Shown: positions 41,622 to 49,796, counted from the first letter of the stretch. The stretch is DNA of 64,000 nucleotides from CAJCIS01 sp965276755 (GCA_965276755.1 OZ255625.1:3286001-3350000); one strand, 5' to 3'. A program made the numbers and translations. The notes: generated from the sequence alone by a model not told the origin.

Positions 41622-43550
41622 TCAAGGCAGCTTCACCACCGGCAATTCCAGATAGCTTGCATCCGCCCCCGAATCGAATACGTGGATTTCCGCCGCCTTG
41701 TAATCCCCAGGCTTGGCAAAGAATATACTGTCCACAAAATTTTGAGGGTTGCGGTCATATAAGGGGAACCAAGTTGACTGCACCTGCACCATAATCCGGT
41801 GCCCCGCCAAAAATACATGGTTCGCGTCCGGCAGATGAAAGCCGTAACTCTCCTTTCGCCCTGCCGGAATCGCTTCCGGCTTGTCGAAGCCGCCACGATA
41901 CCGCCCGCGGAAAATGTCGCCCGACACCATCAACTGATAGCCACCCAGTTGCGGCTCGCGGCCCATCTCCTCGGGAAACACGTCGATCAGCTTGACGACG
42001 AAATCGCCATCCGTCCCGCTGGTGCTCGCATTCAGATGCGCGTTCGGCTCGCCGGCGATCTTCAGCGGCGCGGTCAGCGGCTCAGTCTCATACGTCAGCA
42101 CGTCGGTGCGGCTGGAGGCGGGGCGCTGGTCGCTGACAAGCCAGGTCTGCCACGCCGCCTCGCCCGCATCGCCGGACAAATGCACGGGCCGCGGCAAGAA
42201 CGGCACCGGCTTGGCCGGATCGGAGACGTAGGCCGAATAGCCGGGCTGCGCGTCCATGGGTGCCGCAAAGCCCAGCCCGCCGCCCGATTTCAGATACAGC
42301 TTCTGCGGCGTGATCGGACACGGCCCTGACGGACAGCCCGCCGGCCAGCCGGGCAAAGGCAGCCAGCGATTTCGCCCCGTTTCGAACGCGACGACCGGGA
42401 ATAGCCGCGCAGGCGGCGCGTTGTCCTTGAGAAAATGATCGAAGAACGGCCGCAGCAATTGCGCGCGGAAGAAGGCCGCCGTGTCCGCACCGAAACGCAG
42501 CGGCCCGATCGAACTGCCATCCAGGCGCTGCTGGTGATGAAACCACGGGCCCATGACCATGAAAACCTTGTCGCCCGCTGCATCCTGCGGCTTGAGTGCG
42601 GCAAAGACGTGCACCGCGCCGTAGATATCCTCCTGGTCCCACAGGCTGTGCACCAGCATGACGGGCACGCTAAGCGGTTGCGCGCCGAGGATCTTGTCCA
42701 TCGCCTGGCCTTGCCAGAACGCATCGTAGGCCGGGTGCGCGAACAGCTTCTGCGTGAAGCCAGCGCGGTCCGCACCATGCAGATGCGCCATCGCCGACGC
42801 ATTGCCCGCATCCAGCCACGCCTGATAGTCGTCGTAGTGATCGGACCACCATTTGGCGGAACTTTGGCGCGTCGCCTCCTGGTCATAGGCGTATTTCAGG
42901 CTGTCCTGGCGAAAGGCGCCGTTGTGGAACCAATCGTCGCCCATCCAGCCATCGACCATGGGATTGATCGGCACGGCGGCATGCAGCGCAGGGTGCGGAT
43001 GGACCAGGCCCATCAGTGTGGTGAAGCCATCGTAGGAAATGCCCAACATGCCGACGCGGCCGTTGCTTTCGGGCGTGTTTTTCACCAGCCAATCGATCGT
43101 ATCGTACGTATCGGTGGCGTGATCGACCTGCGTGGGGTTGAGCGGGCCGACCAGTGGGCGCGTCATGACGTAGTCGCCCTGGCTGCCGTGCTTGCCGCGT
43201 ATGTCCTGGAACACTCTTATATAGTCGCCGCTGACCATCAGCTGATCGGCGACATCGCCGTCGCCGATCAGCGTGGCCAGATGCGCGCTGGGGTGCTTGG
43301 CGATGCGGTCCTCCGCCCCGTAGGGCGTGCGCGTCAGCAGGATCGGCGCGCGGCGCGCCCCGCGCGGGATCAGGATGACGGTATAGAGCTTAACGCCGTC
43401 GCGCATCGCGATCATGGCCACGCGCTTAACGTAGTCGAAGCTCTGCGCGCTCGGGGTGAATTCCGTTGCGAGTTCGCTAGGCAAAGCCGGCGCCTGCGCG
43501 TGTGCGGCGGTGCAGACCAAGGTGGCGAGGAGTGCGGCGCGCAGGATCAT
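41622..43550 (-). CDS. Secreted alpha-amino acid ester hydrolase-like S15 hydrolase, copy B
   Basis: The 642-residue paralogue of copy A has signal peptide MILRAALLATLVCTAAHA, FQDIRGKHGSQGDYVMTRPL, nucleophile GISYDGFTTLMG, MVDGWMGDDWFHNGAFRQ, LWDQEDIYGAV and GPWFHHQQRLD, then the WFPLYDRNPQNF jelly-roll end. Its sequence is even closer to Acetobacter alpha-amino acid ester hydrolases than copy A. ATG 43550 starts 10 bp after the stop of the RidA-like gene, so the two are probably one operon; the longer frame from 43583 would overlap that gene. Confidence 0.88.
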   Translation of the reverse strand: MILRAALLATLVCTAAHAQAPALPSELATEFTPSAQSFDYVKRVAMIAMRDGVKLYTVILIPRGARRAPILLTRTPYGAEDRIAKHPSAHLATLIGDGDVADQLMVSGDYIRVFQDIRGKHGSQGDYVMTRPLVGPLNPTQVDHATDTYDTIDWLVKNTPESNGRVGMLGISYDGFTTLMGLVHPHPALHAAVPINPMVDGWMGDDWFHNGAFRQDSLKYAYDQEATRQSSAKWWSDHYDDYQAWLDAGNASAMAHLHGADRAGFTQKLFAHPAYDAFWQGQAMDKILGAQPLSVPVMLVHSLWDQEDIYGAVHVFAALKPQDAAGDKVFMVMGPWFHHQQRLDGSSIGPLRFGADTAAFFRAQLLRPFFDHFLKDNAPPARLFPVVAFETGRNRWLPLPGWPAGCPSGPCPITPQKLYLKSGGGLGFAAPMDAQPGYSAYVSDPAKPVPFLPRPVHLSGDAGEAAWQTWLVSDQRPASSRTDVLTYETEPLTAPLKIAGEPNAHLNASTSGTDGDFVVKLIDVFPEEMGREPQLGGYQLMVSGDIFRGRYRGGFDKPEAIPAGRKESYGFHLPDANHVFLAGHRIMVQVQSTWFPLYDRNPQNFVDSIFFAKPGDYKAAEIHVFDSGADASYLELPVVKLP

Positions 43551-43560
43551 CACCGCGCCC

Positions 43561-44028
43561 TCATGCGATTTGCACGATCGCATCGATTTCCACAGCAGCG
43601 TTCAGCGGCAGGGAGGCCACGCCTACGGCTGCGCGCGCATGCCGCCCCGCATCGCCAAAAATCTCCACGGCAATATCTGACGCGCCGTTGATCACCGCGG
43701 GGTGCTGCGTGAAATCGGGTGTGCAGGCGACGAAACCGCCCAGGCGCATGATGCGCACGACGCGGTCCAGATCGCCGTCGCAGGCGGTCTGCACATGCGC
43801 CAATATATTCAGCAGGCACTGCCTGGCGGCGCGCTGGCCGCCCTCGAGCGAAACCTCGGCGCCGAGCTTGCCGCGCACGATCGGCGCGCCGCTCTCCATG
43901 GGAAGCTGCCCTGAGATATGCACGATTGCGCCGGCCACGACGTAGGGCAGGTAATTGGCGACGGGCGGCTGTATCTGCGGCAACACGATGGCGAGTTCGG
44001 CCAGCCGCGCCTTGATGCGATCGGGCAA
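43561..44028 (-). CDS. RidA/YjgF family protein
   Basis: The 155-residue protein has the enamine/imine deaminase fold of RidA: YVVAGAIVHISGQLPME, AARQCLLNILAHVQTACDGD, RIMRLGGFVACTPDFTQHPA and HARAAVGVASLPLNAAVEIDA, the last being the usual C-terminal block. The Arg-containing active-site position seen in true RidA is not preserved as IPxxGRxxR, so it belongs to an atypical subgroup. GGAGAG five bases before TTG 44028 decides the start. Probably cotranscribed with ester hydrolase copy B. Confidence 0.85.
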   Translation of the reverse strand: MPDRIKARLAELAIVLPQIQPPVANYLPYVVAGAIVHISGQLPMESGAPIVRGKLGAEVSLEGGQRAARQCLLNILAHVQTACDGDLDRVVRIMRLGGFVACTPDFTQHPAVINGASDIAVEIFGDAGRHARAAVGVASLPLNAAVEIDAIVQIA

Positions 44029-44273
44029 TGCATCTCTCCTGGCCGATAATGGCCGGCGATGCTTGCCCGGCAGCGGGCTTGCGCGCAATGGGTGGCCTGT
44101 GGCCGACACGCCGGAGCGCTTTATCGTCTTCTGAACGCATCGGCAGGGCGCATCCGCAAGCCGCGTGCAGCCAGTTCTACCCGCGCGCGATCACGATTGA
44201 GGGCACGATCTTCGGTTGCTGCCGGCTCGACGAGATCCTGACCGAAATTCGCGTGGCCCTGTGCGGGCCCAAG

Positions 44274-44375
44274 CTATTTGCGGCGAGTACGCACCGGGGC
44301 AGGCGATGGCTGGTGCGCACGCGCGGCCAGGCCAAGGAGCGTGATCAGGGCAACACCCAGGATGATTGTAGCCAA
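44274..44375 (-). CDS. Small single-helix membrane protein, 33 residues
   Basis: TTG 44375 is preceded by AAGGAG seven bases upstream and starts a frame that reads LATIILGVALITLLGLAARA and then a Pro/Arg-rich tail ending RTRRK. The N-terminal 18 residues would span the membrane with a positive cytoplasmic tail. No family is recognised, and support is limited to the ribosome site and the hydrophobic pattern. Confidence 0.45.
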   Translation of the reverse strand: MATIILGVALITLLGLAARAHQPSPAPVRTRRK

Positions 44376-44436
44376 CGTGAACTCCTTTCCGCCTGTGCCA
44401 GTGTAGCGCCGCGCGCCCTGGCTTTGTCCACCTCTT

Positions 44437-45933
44437 TCAGGCCACCACCCGCAGCGCCCTCCTGCGCATGCGCGGCGATGTGCCCTGCGGCAAGTCCAGC
44501 GGCAGCAACGGCGCTGCCTGACTGCCATCCGCCAACTCGGTTTCCGGACACAATTCCGGCTCTGGAAGGATGCGCCCGAGGTAGTTAACCGACAGAGTGC
44601 GAAACACGTAATCCAGCAGAGAAGTTGCTTGCCGCACCGCCGGATCGCCCTCAACCCCGCCGGCGGGGCCGAAATCGCTCAGGGCAAAGGCCTCGACGAA
44701 GCTTTCCAGCCGCACACCATGCTGCAGGCCGATACTCACGGCCTGGGCGAAACACTCCATCAACCCGCGAAACGCCGCACCCTCGCGCGGCAGGGTGATC
44801 GTGATTTCGCCCAGATTGCCGTCATCGTACTCGCCGGTGCGCAGAAAGATGCGGTGACCGGCGACCGAAGCCTTCTGCAAGAGGCCCGTCTGGCGCGCGG
44901 GCAATGGGCGCGGTCTGGGCGCGCGGCGCGGCGCGGCGGCGGGTGCGGCCGAGGGCAGCGGCACAGGTCGCACCGGCATCGCGTGCAGATAGGGGGCGAT
45001 GGCGTCATGCATGGCGCCATGCGCCTCCGCTTCAGGCACGGGCAGCGGGTCATCGCCTTGCAGGGAGGCAACAAGGGCGGCTTCCGGCGACAGGCCGCTC
45101 GCTGCCAGCCGGTCCTGTGCGGCGCGGCTCAGATGGCCGGCGCGCACGGGCGCGAAGGCGGGGGCGATGCCGCAGGTCTCCACGCCCAGCAGCGCCTCGG
45201 CAGGGTCTGGCGCGAAGATTCCGGTGCAGGCGGCTGCACCGGGTGCCACGATGACGCGGGCGCGGGCGGCGCGCGCTGCCTCTGCCAGGCCGAAGATTGC
45301 GGCTCGCGCGGGGGGTGCGGGGAAATCGGCGCCTGCGGCGAGCAGGTCGCGCTGGTCGCTCTCAAGGGCGAGTGCCGCCTCCGCACGCAGCAGGGCGGCC
45401 AGGCACGCGGCGGTATCGCGCGCCAGGCGGCTGGCATAATCGAGCCCCAAGGCGGCAAGCAGATCGTCCAGGCCGGTCAGCGCCAGCGTGTAGGCGGACG
45501 CTTCGGGTCCGAGCAGACGGCAGGCCAAAGCGGTGTTGCGGCAGGCTTCGGCGTAGAGCGGCAGGTCGAAGCCGCGGGCGGGATCGTGGAACGCGCCTAG
45601 GTTCAGCACGAAGCCGGGCGCCGTTCCCGCCTCGCCTTGCCAGACGCCTGATAGGGGTGCGGCCTGGCGCCGGCGCAACAGCCCGTGCAGCGCGAGCACG
45701 ATGTCGCCGTCCAGGCCGGCCTGGCGCGCGCGCTGGGCGATCACGCCGAGCCAGATGGCGGCGGCGGCGGCGAGCGAGACAGGGCCCTCGCCGGGGGAGA
45801 GCACGGCCAGCGCCTCGGCGGCCGCGTCATCCCACGCGGCAGGCAGGGTGATCGGGCGGGGCGGCGAGTCTGGGTCTGGCGAGGCGCTGACCTGGCGCAT
45901 TCTGACGCCTTGCCAGAGACGGATGGTTCGCAT
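44437..45933 (-). CDS. NrdJ-like protein (degenerate B12-dependent ribonucleotide reductase relative)
   Basis: The 498-residue protein has a C-terminal region closely like the end of NrdJ: LLQKASVAGHRIFLRTGEYD, LGEITITLPREGAAFRGLME, AVSIGLQHGVRLESFVEAFA and ATSLLDYVFRTLSVNYLGR. The preceding 300 residues recall the reductase barrel (GLDDLLAALGLDYASRLARD and VIVAPGAAACTGIFAPDP for the APTGTI loop), but the catalytic Cys motifs and the C-terminal CxxC pair are not seen. It probably no longer reduces nucleotides. ATG 45933 is chosen; the longer frame runs into element A. The neighbours are respiratory and envelope genes. Confidence 0.75.
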   Translation of the reverse strand: MRTIRLWQGVRMRQVSASPDPDSPPRPITLPAAWDDAAAEALAVLSPGEGPVSLAAAAAIWLGVIAQRARQAGLDGDIVLALHGLLRRRQAAPLSGVWQGEAGTAPGFVLNLGAFHDPARGFDLPLYAEACRNTALACRLLGPEASAYTLALTGLDDLLAALGLDYASRLARDTAACLAALLRAEAALALESDQRDLLAAGADFPAPPARAAIFGLAEAARAARARVIVAPGAAACTGIFAPDPAEALLGVETCGIAPAFAPVRAGHLSRAAQDRLAASGLSPEAALVASLQGDDPLPVPEAEAHGAMHDAIAPYLHAMPVRPVPLPSAAPAAAPRRAPRPRPLPARQTGLLQKASVAGHRIFLRTGEYDDGNLGEITITLPREGAAFRGLMECFAQAVSIGLQHGVRLESFVEAFALSDFGPAGGVEGDPAVRQATSLLDYVFRTLSVNYLGRILPEPELCPETELADGSQAAPLLPLDLPQGTSPRMRRRALRVVA

Positions 45934-45962
45934 TTCACACACCCCAGGTAAGGCGAGGAAGA

Positions 45963-46063
45963 TTGGGGGAGATGTGCCATCCCCCCCAAACCCCCCGTCA
46001 TTCATTTAAACCTCGTCCTAAACTAAAGACGGGGGTCTGGGGGGGATGGCACATCCCACCCAG
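45963..46063. repeat. Element A, two-armed copy
   Basis: Left arm 45963-45999 (TTGGGGGAGATG form) and right arm 46028-46063 ending CATCCCACCCAG; the loop has TTAAACCTCGTCCTAAACTA. It lies in the divergent gap between the NrdJ-like and NDUFA12 genes. Confidence 0.95.
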
Positions 46064-46102
46064 TCCTTTCTTTCGCTCCAGCTATTCCATATATCCCGCC
46101 CC

Positions 46103-46462
46103 ATGAGTCTCGGCACCTGGCTGTTCACCACTCTTCACGGCCACCTGGTCGGGCGCGACGCCACCGGCAACCGCTACTACACCGAACGCGCCCGCAGGCG
46201 CGGCCATCTGCGCCAGCGCCGCTGGGTCATGTTCGCCGATGGCATCGAGGAAGCCTCCGTCGTGCCGGCCGAATGGCATTCCTGGCTGCACTACACCACC
46301 GATGCGCCGATTTCCGAAGCCGGCCGCCATGCCTGGCAGAAGCCGCACGAGCCGAACCTGACCGGAACGCCGCTGAGCTATCGCCCGCCCGGCCACGACT
46401 ACAAGGGCGGCCGCCGCCCCGAAACCACGGGCGATTACGAGCCCTGGACGCCAGGCAGCTAG
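46103..46462 (+). CDS. NDUFA12-type NADH:ubiquinone oxidoreductase accessory subunit
   Basis: The 119-residue protein matches the NDUFA12/B17.2 family: GHLVGRDATGNRYYTERARR, RRWVMFADGIEEASVVPAEW, HSWLHYTTDAP and WQKPHEPNLTGTPLSYRP. In alphaproteobacteria and mitochondria this accessory subunit sits on the matrix (cytoplasmic) arm of complex I and aids assembly. The nuo genes are not in the window. ATG 46103 begins MSLGTWLFTTLHG. It is followed 10 bp later by the MlaD-like gene. Confidence 0.93.
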   Translation: MSLGTWLFTTLHGHLVGRDATGNRYYTERARRRGHLRQRRWVMFADGIEEASVVPAEWHSWLHYTTDAPISEAGRHAWQKPHEPNLTGTPLSYRPPGHDYKGGRRPETTGDYEPWTPGS

Positions 46463-46472
46463 GCGCCCGCGC

Positions 46473-46976
46473 ATGGCACGACATAATCCGGCCGAACTGA
46501 TCACGGGCGCGCTCGTGCTGGCCGTGGCCGCGGCCTTCGGCGCCTTCGCGCTGGCCAACACGGGCAAGAGCTTCGGCGGCAGCGGCTACGATCTGCACGC
46601 CAAGTTCGATCATGTGGACGGGCTGTCCATCGGCACGGACGTGCGCATCGCCGGCGTGAAGGTCGGCAGCATCCGCGCGATCTCGCTGGACCCCAAGACG
46701 TACCTGGCCGACGTGGTCTTCAGCGTGCAGAAGGATTTGCAACTGAGCACGGACACCAGCGCCACCGTCTCGACCGATGGTCTGCTGGGCGGCAAGTACC
46801 TGGCGCTGGCCATGGGCGGCGAGGAGAAGATGCTGCAGCCGGGCGGCCAGGTGACGATTACGCAGGGCTCGATCAATCTGGAGTCGCTGATCGGCACCTA
46901 TATCTTCGGCAGCACGAACAAGAATGCGGGCAGCGCCGCCAAGCCATCGTCCGGCGGCCTCGCGCCGCTGAAATGA
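46473..46976 (+). CDS. mlaD: MlaD family substrate-binding protein of a lipid-transport ABC system
   Basis: The 167-residue protein has an N-terminal membrane anchor (ELITGALVLAVAAAFGAFAL) and the MCE/MlaD domain: YDLHAKFDHVDGLSIGTDVR, IAGVKVGSIRAI and VSTDGLLGGKYLALAMGG. MlaD forms a periplasmic hexamer that ferries phospholipids between membranes. The genes for the permease and ATPase (mlaE/F) are not adjacent here. It is the second gene of a tight operon; its stop overlaps the next start by 4 bp. Confidence 0.92.
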   Translation: MARHNPAELITGALVLAVAAAFGAFALANTGKSFGGSGYDLHAKFDHVDGLSIGTDVRIAGVKVGSIRAISLDPKTYLADVVFSVQKDLQLSTDTSATVSTDGLLGGKYLALAMGGEEKMLQPGGQVTITQGSINLESLIGTYIFGSTNKNAGSAAKPSSGGLAPLK

Positions 46977-47182
46977 ACGCGGTGCCCACGCGCTGGGTGG
47001 GCAGCGATGGCGCGCCGGTGTCGTGCACCGAGAAGCTGCGCGTGCTGGAAGAAAACCGCGCCGAGCTGTCGCAGATGATGCAGGACGCCTTCGAGGACGC
47101 CATTCTGATGGATGTGGATGAGACCTTCCTGCGCGAAAACTTCGCCGCAATGGTCGCGGGCCTGAAGTCGCCCCGCGCATGA
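46973..47182 (+). CDS. Small soluble protein of unknown function
   Basis: This 69-residue acidic helical protein (EKLRVLEENRAELSQMMQDA, FEDAILMDVDETFLRENFAA) overlaps both neighbours by 4 bp (ATGA at each end), so it is probably a real, translationally coupled gene. No family is recognised. Its constant company with mlaD and the DUF2155 gene hints at an envelope-related role, but nothing in the sequence shows one. Confidence 0.75.
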   Translation: MNAVPTRWVGSDGAPVSCTEKLRVLEENRAELSQMMQDAFEDAILMDVDETFLRENFAAMVAGLKSPRA

Positions 47183-47568
47183 AGGCTGCGCTGGCTATGC
47201 TGGCCTTGGCACTTCTTGTTGCGCCGGCGCGCGCCTCCGAAGAGGTCAAGCCGCCCGATCTCTCGCCGCCCGATACGTGGGTGCCCGTGCAGACCGGCAG
47301 CGTGCGCGTCATGAACAAGATCGATGAGACCGTGGAGCTGGTGCAACTGCGCGTCGGCCAGACGGTGACATACCAGTCGCTGAGCCTGACCCTGTCGGGC
47401 TGCTTCGTGCGGCCGCCCGATCTGCCTGAAGATGCCGCGGCGCGGTTAAAGATCATCGACAACCGGCCGGACACGCCGGGCTTTGATGGCTGGATGCTCA
47501 AGCGCGAGCCTTCGCTGAACATGCTGCAGCACCCTGTCTATGACGTGCAACTCGCCGCCTGCGGGTAG
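47179..47568 (+). CDS. DUF2155 periplasmic protein
   Basis: The 129-residue exported protein has signal peptide MKAALAMLALALLVAPARA and the DUF2155 core: VRVMNKIDETVELVQLRVGQ, LTLSGCFVRPPDLPEDAAA and GWMLKREPSLNMLQHPVYDV. Two Cys (SGCFV and the final AACG) may form a disulfide. In alphaproteobacteria the gene often accompanies NDUFA12 and MCE-type genes, as here. Its function is not established. Its ATG overlaps the previous stop. Confidence 0.88.
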   Translation: MKAALAMLALALLVAPARASEEVKPPDLSPPDTWVPVQTGSVRVMNKIDETVELVQLRVGQTVTYQSLSLTLSGCFVRPPDLPEDAAARLKIIDNRPDTPGFDGWMLKREPSLNMLQHPVYDVQLAACG

Positions 47569-47573
47569 CGGGC

Positions 47574-48281
47574 GTGGCAGAGCTTCCGCCTCCGCAGCGT
47601 GCCGCCTACCTGCTCGATATCGACGGCACGCTGATCGATATCGCGCCGACGCCCGACAGCGTGGTTGTGCCTGCGGGCCTGATCGACACTCTGCGCGCGC
47701 TGCGCCACCAATGCGGCGATGCGCTGGCGCTGGTGACCGGACGGCCGATTTGCCAGGTCGATGCTCTATTCGGTGATGCCGCCTACGCGGTTGCCGCGGA
47801 GCATGGCGCGGTGTTGCGGCCCGAGCCTGGCGCGCCGCTGATTTGTCCTGAGGTCGCGAGCACGCCGGCGGCCTGGATTGCGCAAGCCGAAGCGCTGGCG
47901 GCGCGCCACCCGGGCGCTGCGGTGGAGCGCAAGCGCCACGGCTTTGTGCTGCATTACCGCGCCGTGCCTGAGATGGGTCCGGTGTTTGACTTGGCGATGC
48001 GGGCGATCCTGGCGGAGCGGCCACGCGATTTCGTGCTGCTGCCGGCCAAGATGGCGTGGGAGATCAGGCCGGCGGGCGTGGACAAGGGGCGCGCGGTTGC
48101 GGCGCTGATGGCGCGTGCGCCGTTCGCGGGTCGGGTGCCGGTCTATGTTGGGGACGACGTGACGGATGAAGACGGGATCGCGGAGGCGCGCCGCCTGGGC
48201 GGCGTGGGCCTGATGGTGGGGCACGATTTTTCCGACCCCGCGTCGGTGCGCGCGTGGCTTAGAATTCTTGCTCAACGATGA
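47574..48281 (+). CDS. otsB: Trehalose-6-phosphate phosphatase
   Basis: OtsB removes phosphate from trehalose 6-phosphate, the last step of trehalose synthesis. The 235-residue HAD enzyme has DIDGTLIDI (nucleophile Asp 15), LVTGRP, the sugar-cap region KRHGFVLHYR, VDKGRAV and VYVGDDVTDEDG (metal Asp pair). It starts at GTG 47574, five bases after the previous stop. No otsA is nearby. The stop codon TGA (48279-48281) borrows its last two bases from an element A arm. Confidence 0.9.
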   Translation: MAELPPPQRAAYLLDIDGTLIDIAPTPDSVVVPAGLIDTLRALRHQCGDALALVTGRPICQVDALFGDAAYAVAAEHGAVLRPEPGAPLICPEVASTPAAWIAQAEALAARHPGAAVERKRHGFVLHYRAVPEMGPVFDLAMRAILAERPRDFVLLPAKMAWEIRPAGVDKGRAVAALMARAPFAGRVPVYVGDDVTDEDGIAEARRLGGVGLMVGHDFSDPASVRAWLRILAQR

Positions 48282-48352
48282 CGGGGGGTTTGGGGGCTTG
48301 GGCGGATTAAGCCGGCGCATGCGCCGGCCCGCCCAAGGCACATCTCCCCCAG
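48280..48352 (+). repeat. Element A right arm carrying a nested palindrome
   Basis: GACGGGGGGTTTGGGGG, then the insert CTTGGGCGG-attaag-CCGGCGCATGCGCCGG-c-CCGCCCAAG, then GCACATCTCCCCCAG. The insert replaces the usual GGATG and occurs at the same site in the copy at 55992. Confidence 0.92.
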
Positions 48353-48392
48353 CTTTTTTGCTTTTGTCTGTACTGCGTGCGATCCGCTTCGC

Positions 48393-48971
48393 ATGATCCG
48401 CGCCTTCTACACCCGCATGCTCGCTTTGTCCGCCAGCCCGCGCGCGCCGTTGTGGCTCGCGGTGATCAGCTTTGCGGAGGCGAGTTTCTTTCCGCTGCCG
48501 CCGGATGCGTTGCTGGTGCCGATGGTGCTTGCGCGGCCGCAGCGGGCGTGGGCGCTGGCGGCGATCTGCACGGTGGCATCCGTGGTCGGCGGCTGCCTGG
48601 GCTATCTGATCGGCGCGGAATTGTTCGACCGCGTGGCGCGGCCGATCTTGCGAGTCTATCACGCCGAGGCGGCACTGGGGAATTTTCAGGCGCTGTATGC
48701 GCGCTGGGGCTTGTGGGTGATTTTGGTCAAGGGGCTGACGCCGATCCCCTACAAGCTGGTAACGATTGCCAGCGGGGCGGCACATTTCAATTTTCCTGTC
48801 TTCCTTGCCGCCAGCCTGGCGACGCGGGGCGCGCGCTTCTTTTTGGAGGCGGCACTTTTGCGCCGTTACGGCGAGCCGGTGCGTGACTTTGTCGAGCGAC
48901 GCCTGACGCTGGTGACGATGGCGGTTCTCGGGCTGGCCGTCGCGGGTGTGTTGGTGCTGCGCTACGTCTAG
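48393..48971 (+). CDS. VTT/DedA family membrane protein (YqaA-like)
   Basis: The 192-residue polytopic membrane protein has the VTT-domain features FAEASFFPLPPDALLVPMVL (re-entrant helix with F/Pro-rich turn), VVGGCLGYLIG and LVKGLTPIPYKLVTIASGAA (the G-x-T-P-x-P-K signature), then four or so membrane helices in all. DedA/VTT proteins are implicated in lipid flipping and envelope homeostasis. It is convergent with marR: the two TAG stops overlap (48968-48971). Confidence 0.87.
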   Translation: MIRAFYTRMLALSASPRAPLWLAVISFAEASFFPLPPDALLVPMVLARPQRAWALAAICTVASVVGGCLGYLIGAELFDRVARPILRVYHAEAALGNFQALYARWGLWVILVKGLTPIPYKLVTIASGAAHFNFPVFLAASLATRGARFFLEAALLRRYGEPVRDFVERRLTLVTMAVLGLAVAGVLVLRYV

Positions 48972-49420
48972 CTGCTGCCGTTCTCCGTCGTCGCCGCGAC
49001 AAAGGCCGAGAGGCCATCGATCAGGCCTGCGCGCGTTTGCGGCGTCATGGAGCCGAAAGCCGCGGTCACCTGATCGACGAAGGCCTTGTGGATGCGCGCA
49101 TGCACCTCGCGGCCGGCCGCGGTCAATGCAAGGAAGGAACGGCGGCGATCTGCCGGATCGCGTTCCTTGTGCAGCAGGCCGCGCGAGGACAGGGTTTCGG
49201 CCGTGCGCATGGTGGTCGTCACGTCCACGTTGAGACGCCGCGCGAGATCGGCCGCACCGGTGCGGCTGTTTGCCTCGCCCAGCATGTTCAGGACGATGAA
49301 TTGCGTGGCGCTGAGCCCTTCCTGCTGGAAGCGGTTGAAGTTCATTGTCTGCACGACGCGGCGCGTGTCGAACCAGGCGGCCAGGAAGGCTTGCGCTTCT
49401 TTTCGTATTGCGTGCGCCAT
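48968..49420 (-). CDS. MarR family transcriptional regulator
   Basis: The 150-residue winged-helix repressor has FQQEGLSATQFIVLNMLGEA, the recognition region GAADLARRLNVDVTTTMRTA and the wing LLHKERDPADRRRSFLALTA (the DxRxx wing motif). MarR proteins bind palindromes as dimers and release them on binding small ligands. ATG 49420 (MAHAIRKE) is chosen over 49432. It is divergent from the small gene at 49469, with an inverted repeat between them. Confidence 0.9.
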   Translation of the reverse strand: MAHAIRKEAQAFLAAWFDTRRVVQTMNFNRFQQEGLSATQFIVLNMLGEANSRTGAADLARRLNVDVTTTMRTAETLSSRGLLHKERDPADRRRSFLALTAAGREVHARIHKAFVDQVTAAFGSMTPQTRAGLIDGLSAFVAATTENGSS

Positions 49421-49436
49421 AGGAACCTGCATAATG

Positions 49437-49452
49437 CAGCTATCGCTAGCTG
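49437..49452. promoter_or_regulatory. Candidate MarR operator
   Basis: CAGCTA-TCGC-TAGCTG is a perfect 6-bp inverted repeat with a 4-bp spacer, in the 48-bp gap between divergent marR and the 90-residue gene, in the usual place for autoregulation. Confidence 0.55.
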
Positions 49453-49468
49453 GAGAGGGACGATCGAC

Positions 49469-49741
49469 ATGGACGATACAGCATCAACGTTTTCCGCGCA
49501 GGAGGCGGTGGCTGTGCAGAGGGAGCTCAGGCGCGCGCTGGGTCTTGGCGCGGAGACATTCCCTCTGCCGGCGTTTATCGGCATGATCAGTGACGAGATC
49601 GAGCAATTCCGCGCGGGCGGCCGGTCGGACGCGGACATTGCCGCGTTGATCAAGAGCACGGTCGGCCGCGATGTCGATGCAGCCGATATTGGGAAGTTCT
49701 ATGCTTCGCCAGAAGCGCGCGAGGCGGGCCACGGTAGATAA
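49469..49741 (+). CDS. Small protein of unknown function, divergent from marR
   Basis: This 90-residue soluble protein reads TFSAQEAVAVQRELRRALGL, then FIGMISDEIEQFRAGGRSDA and DIAALIKSTVGRDVDAADIG. It is predicted mostly helical. GGAGAGGGA lies about 10 bases before ATG 49469. No family is recognised. Sharing a short divergent promoter with marR suggests that it is the regulator's target. Confidence 0.65.
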   Translation: MDDTASTFSAQEAVAVQRELRRALGLGAETFPLPAFIGMISDEIEQFRAGGRSDADIAALIKSTVGRDVDAADIGKFYASPEAREAGHGR

Positions 49742-49759
49742 ATCTTTACTCTAATATAT

Positions 49760-49796
49760 GACGGGGGGTCTGGGGGGGATGGCACATCTCCCCCAG
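49760..49796 (+). repeat. Element A, single right arm
   Basis: A complete right arm lies between the convergent 90-residue gene and mtnA, following CTAATATAT. Confidence 0.95.

Noticed and set aside
44029..44273. Small gene between the RidA-like start and the 33-residue gene
   Set aside because: Several frames are open (for example FYPRAITIEGTIFGCC), but none has a ribosome site or recognisable similarity.
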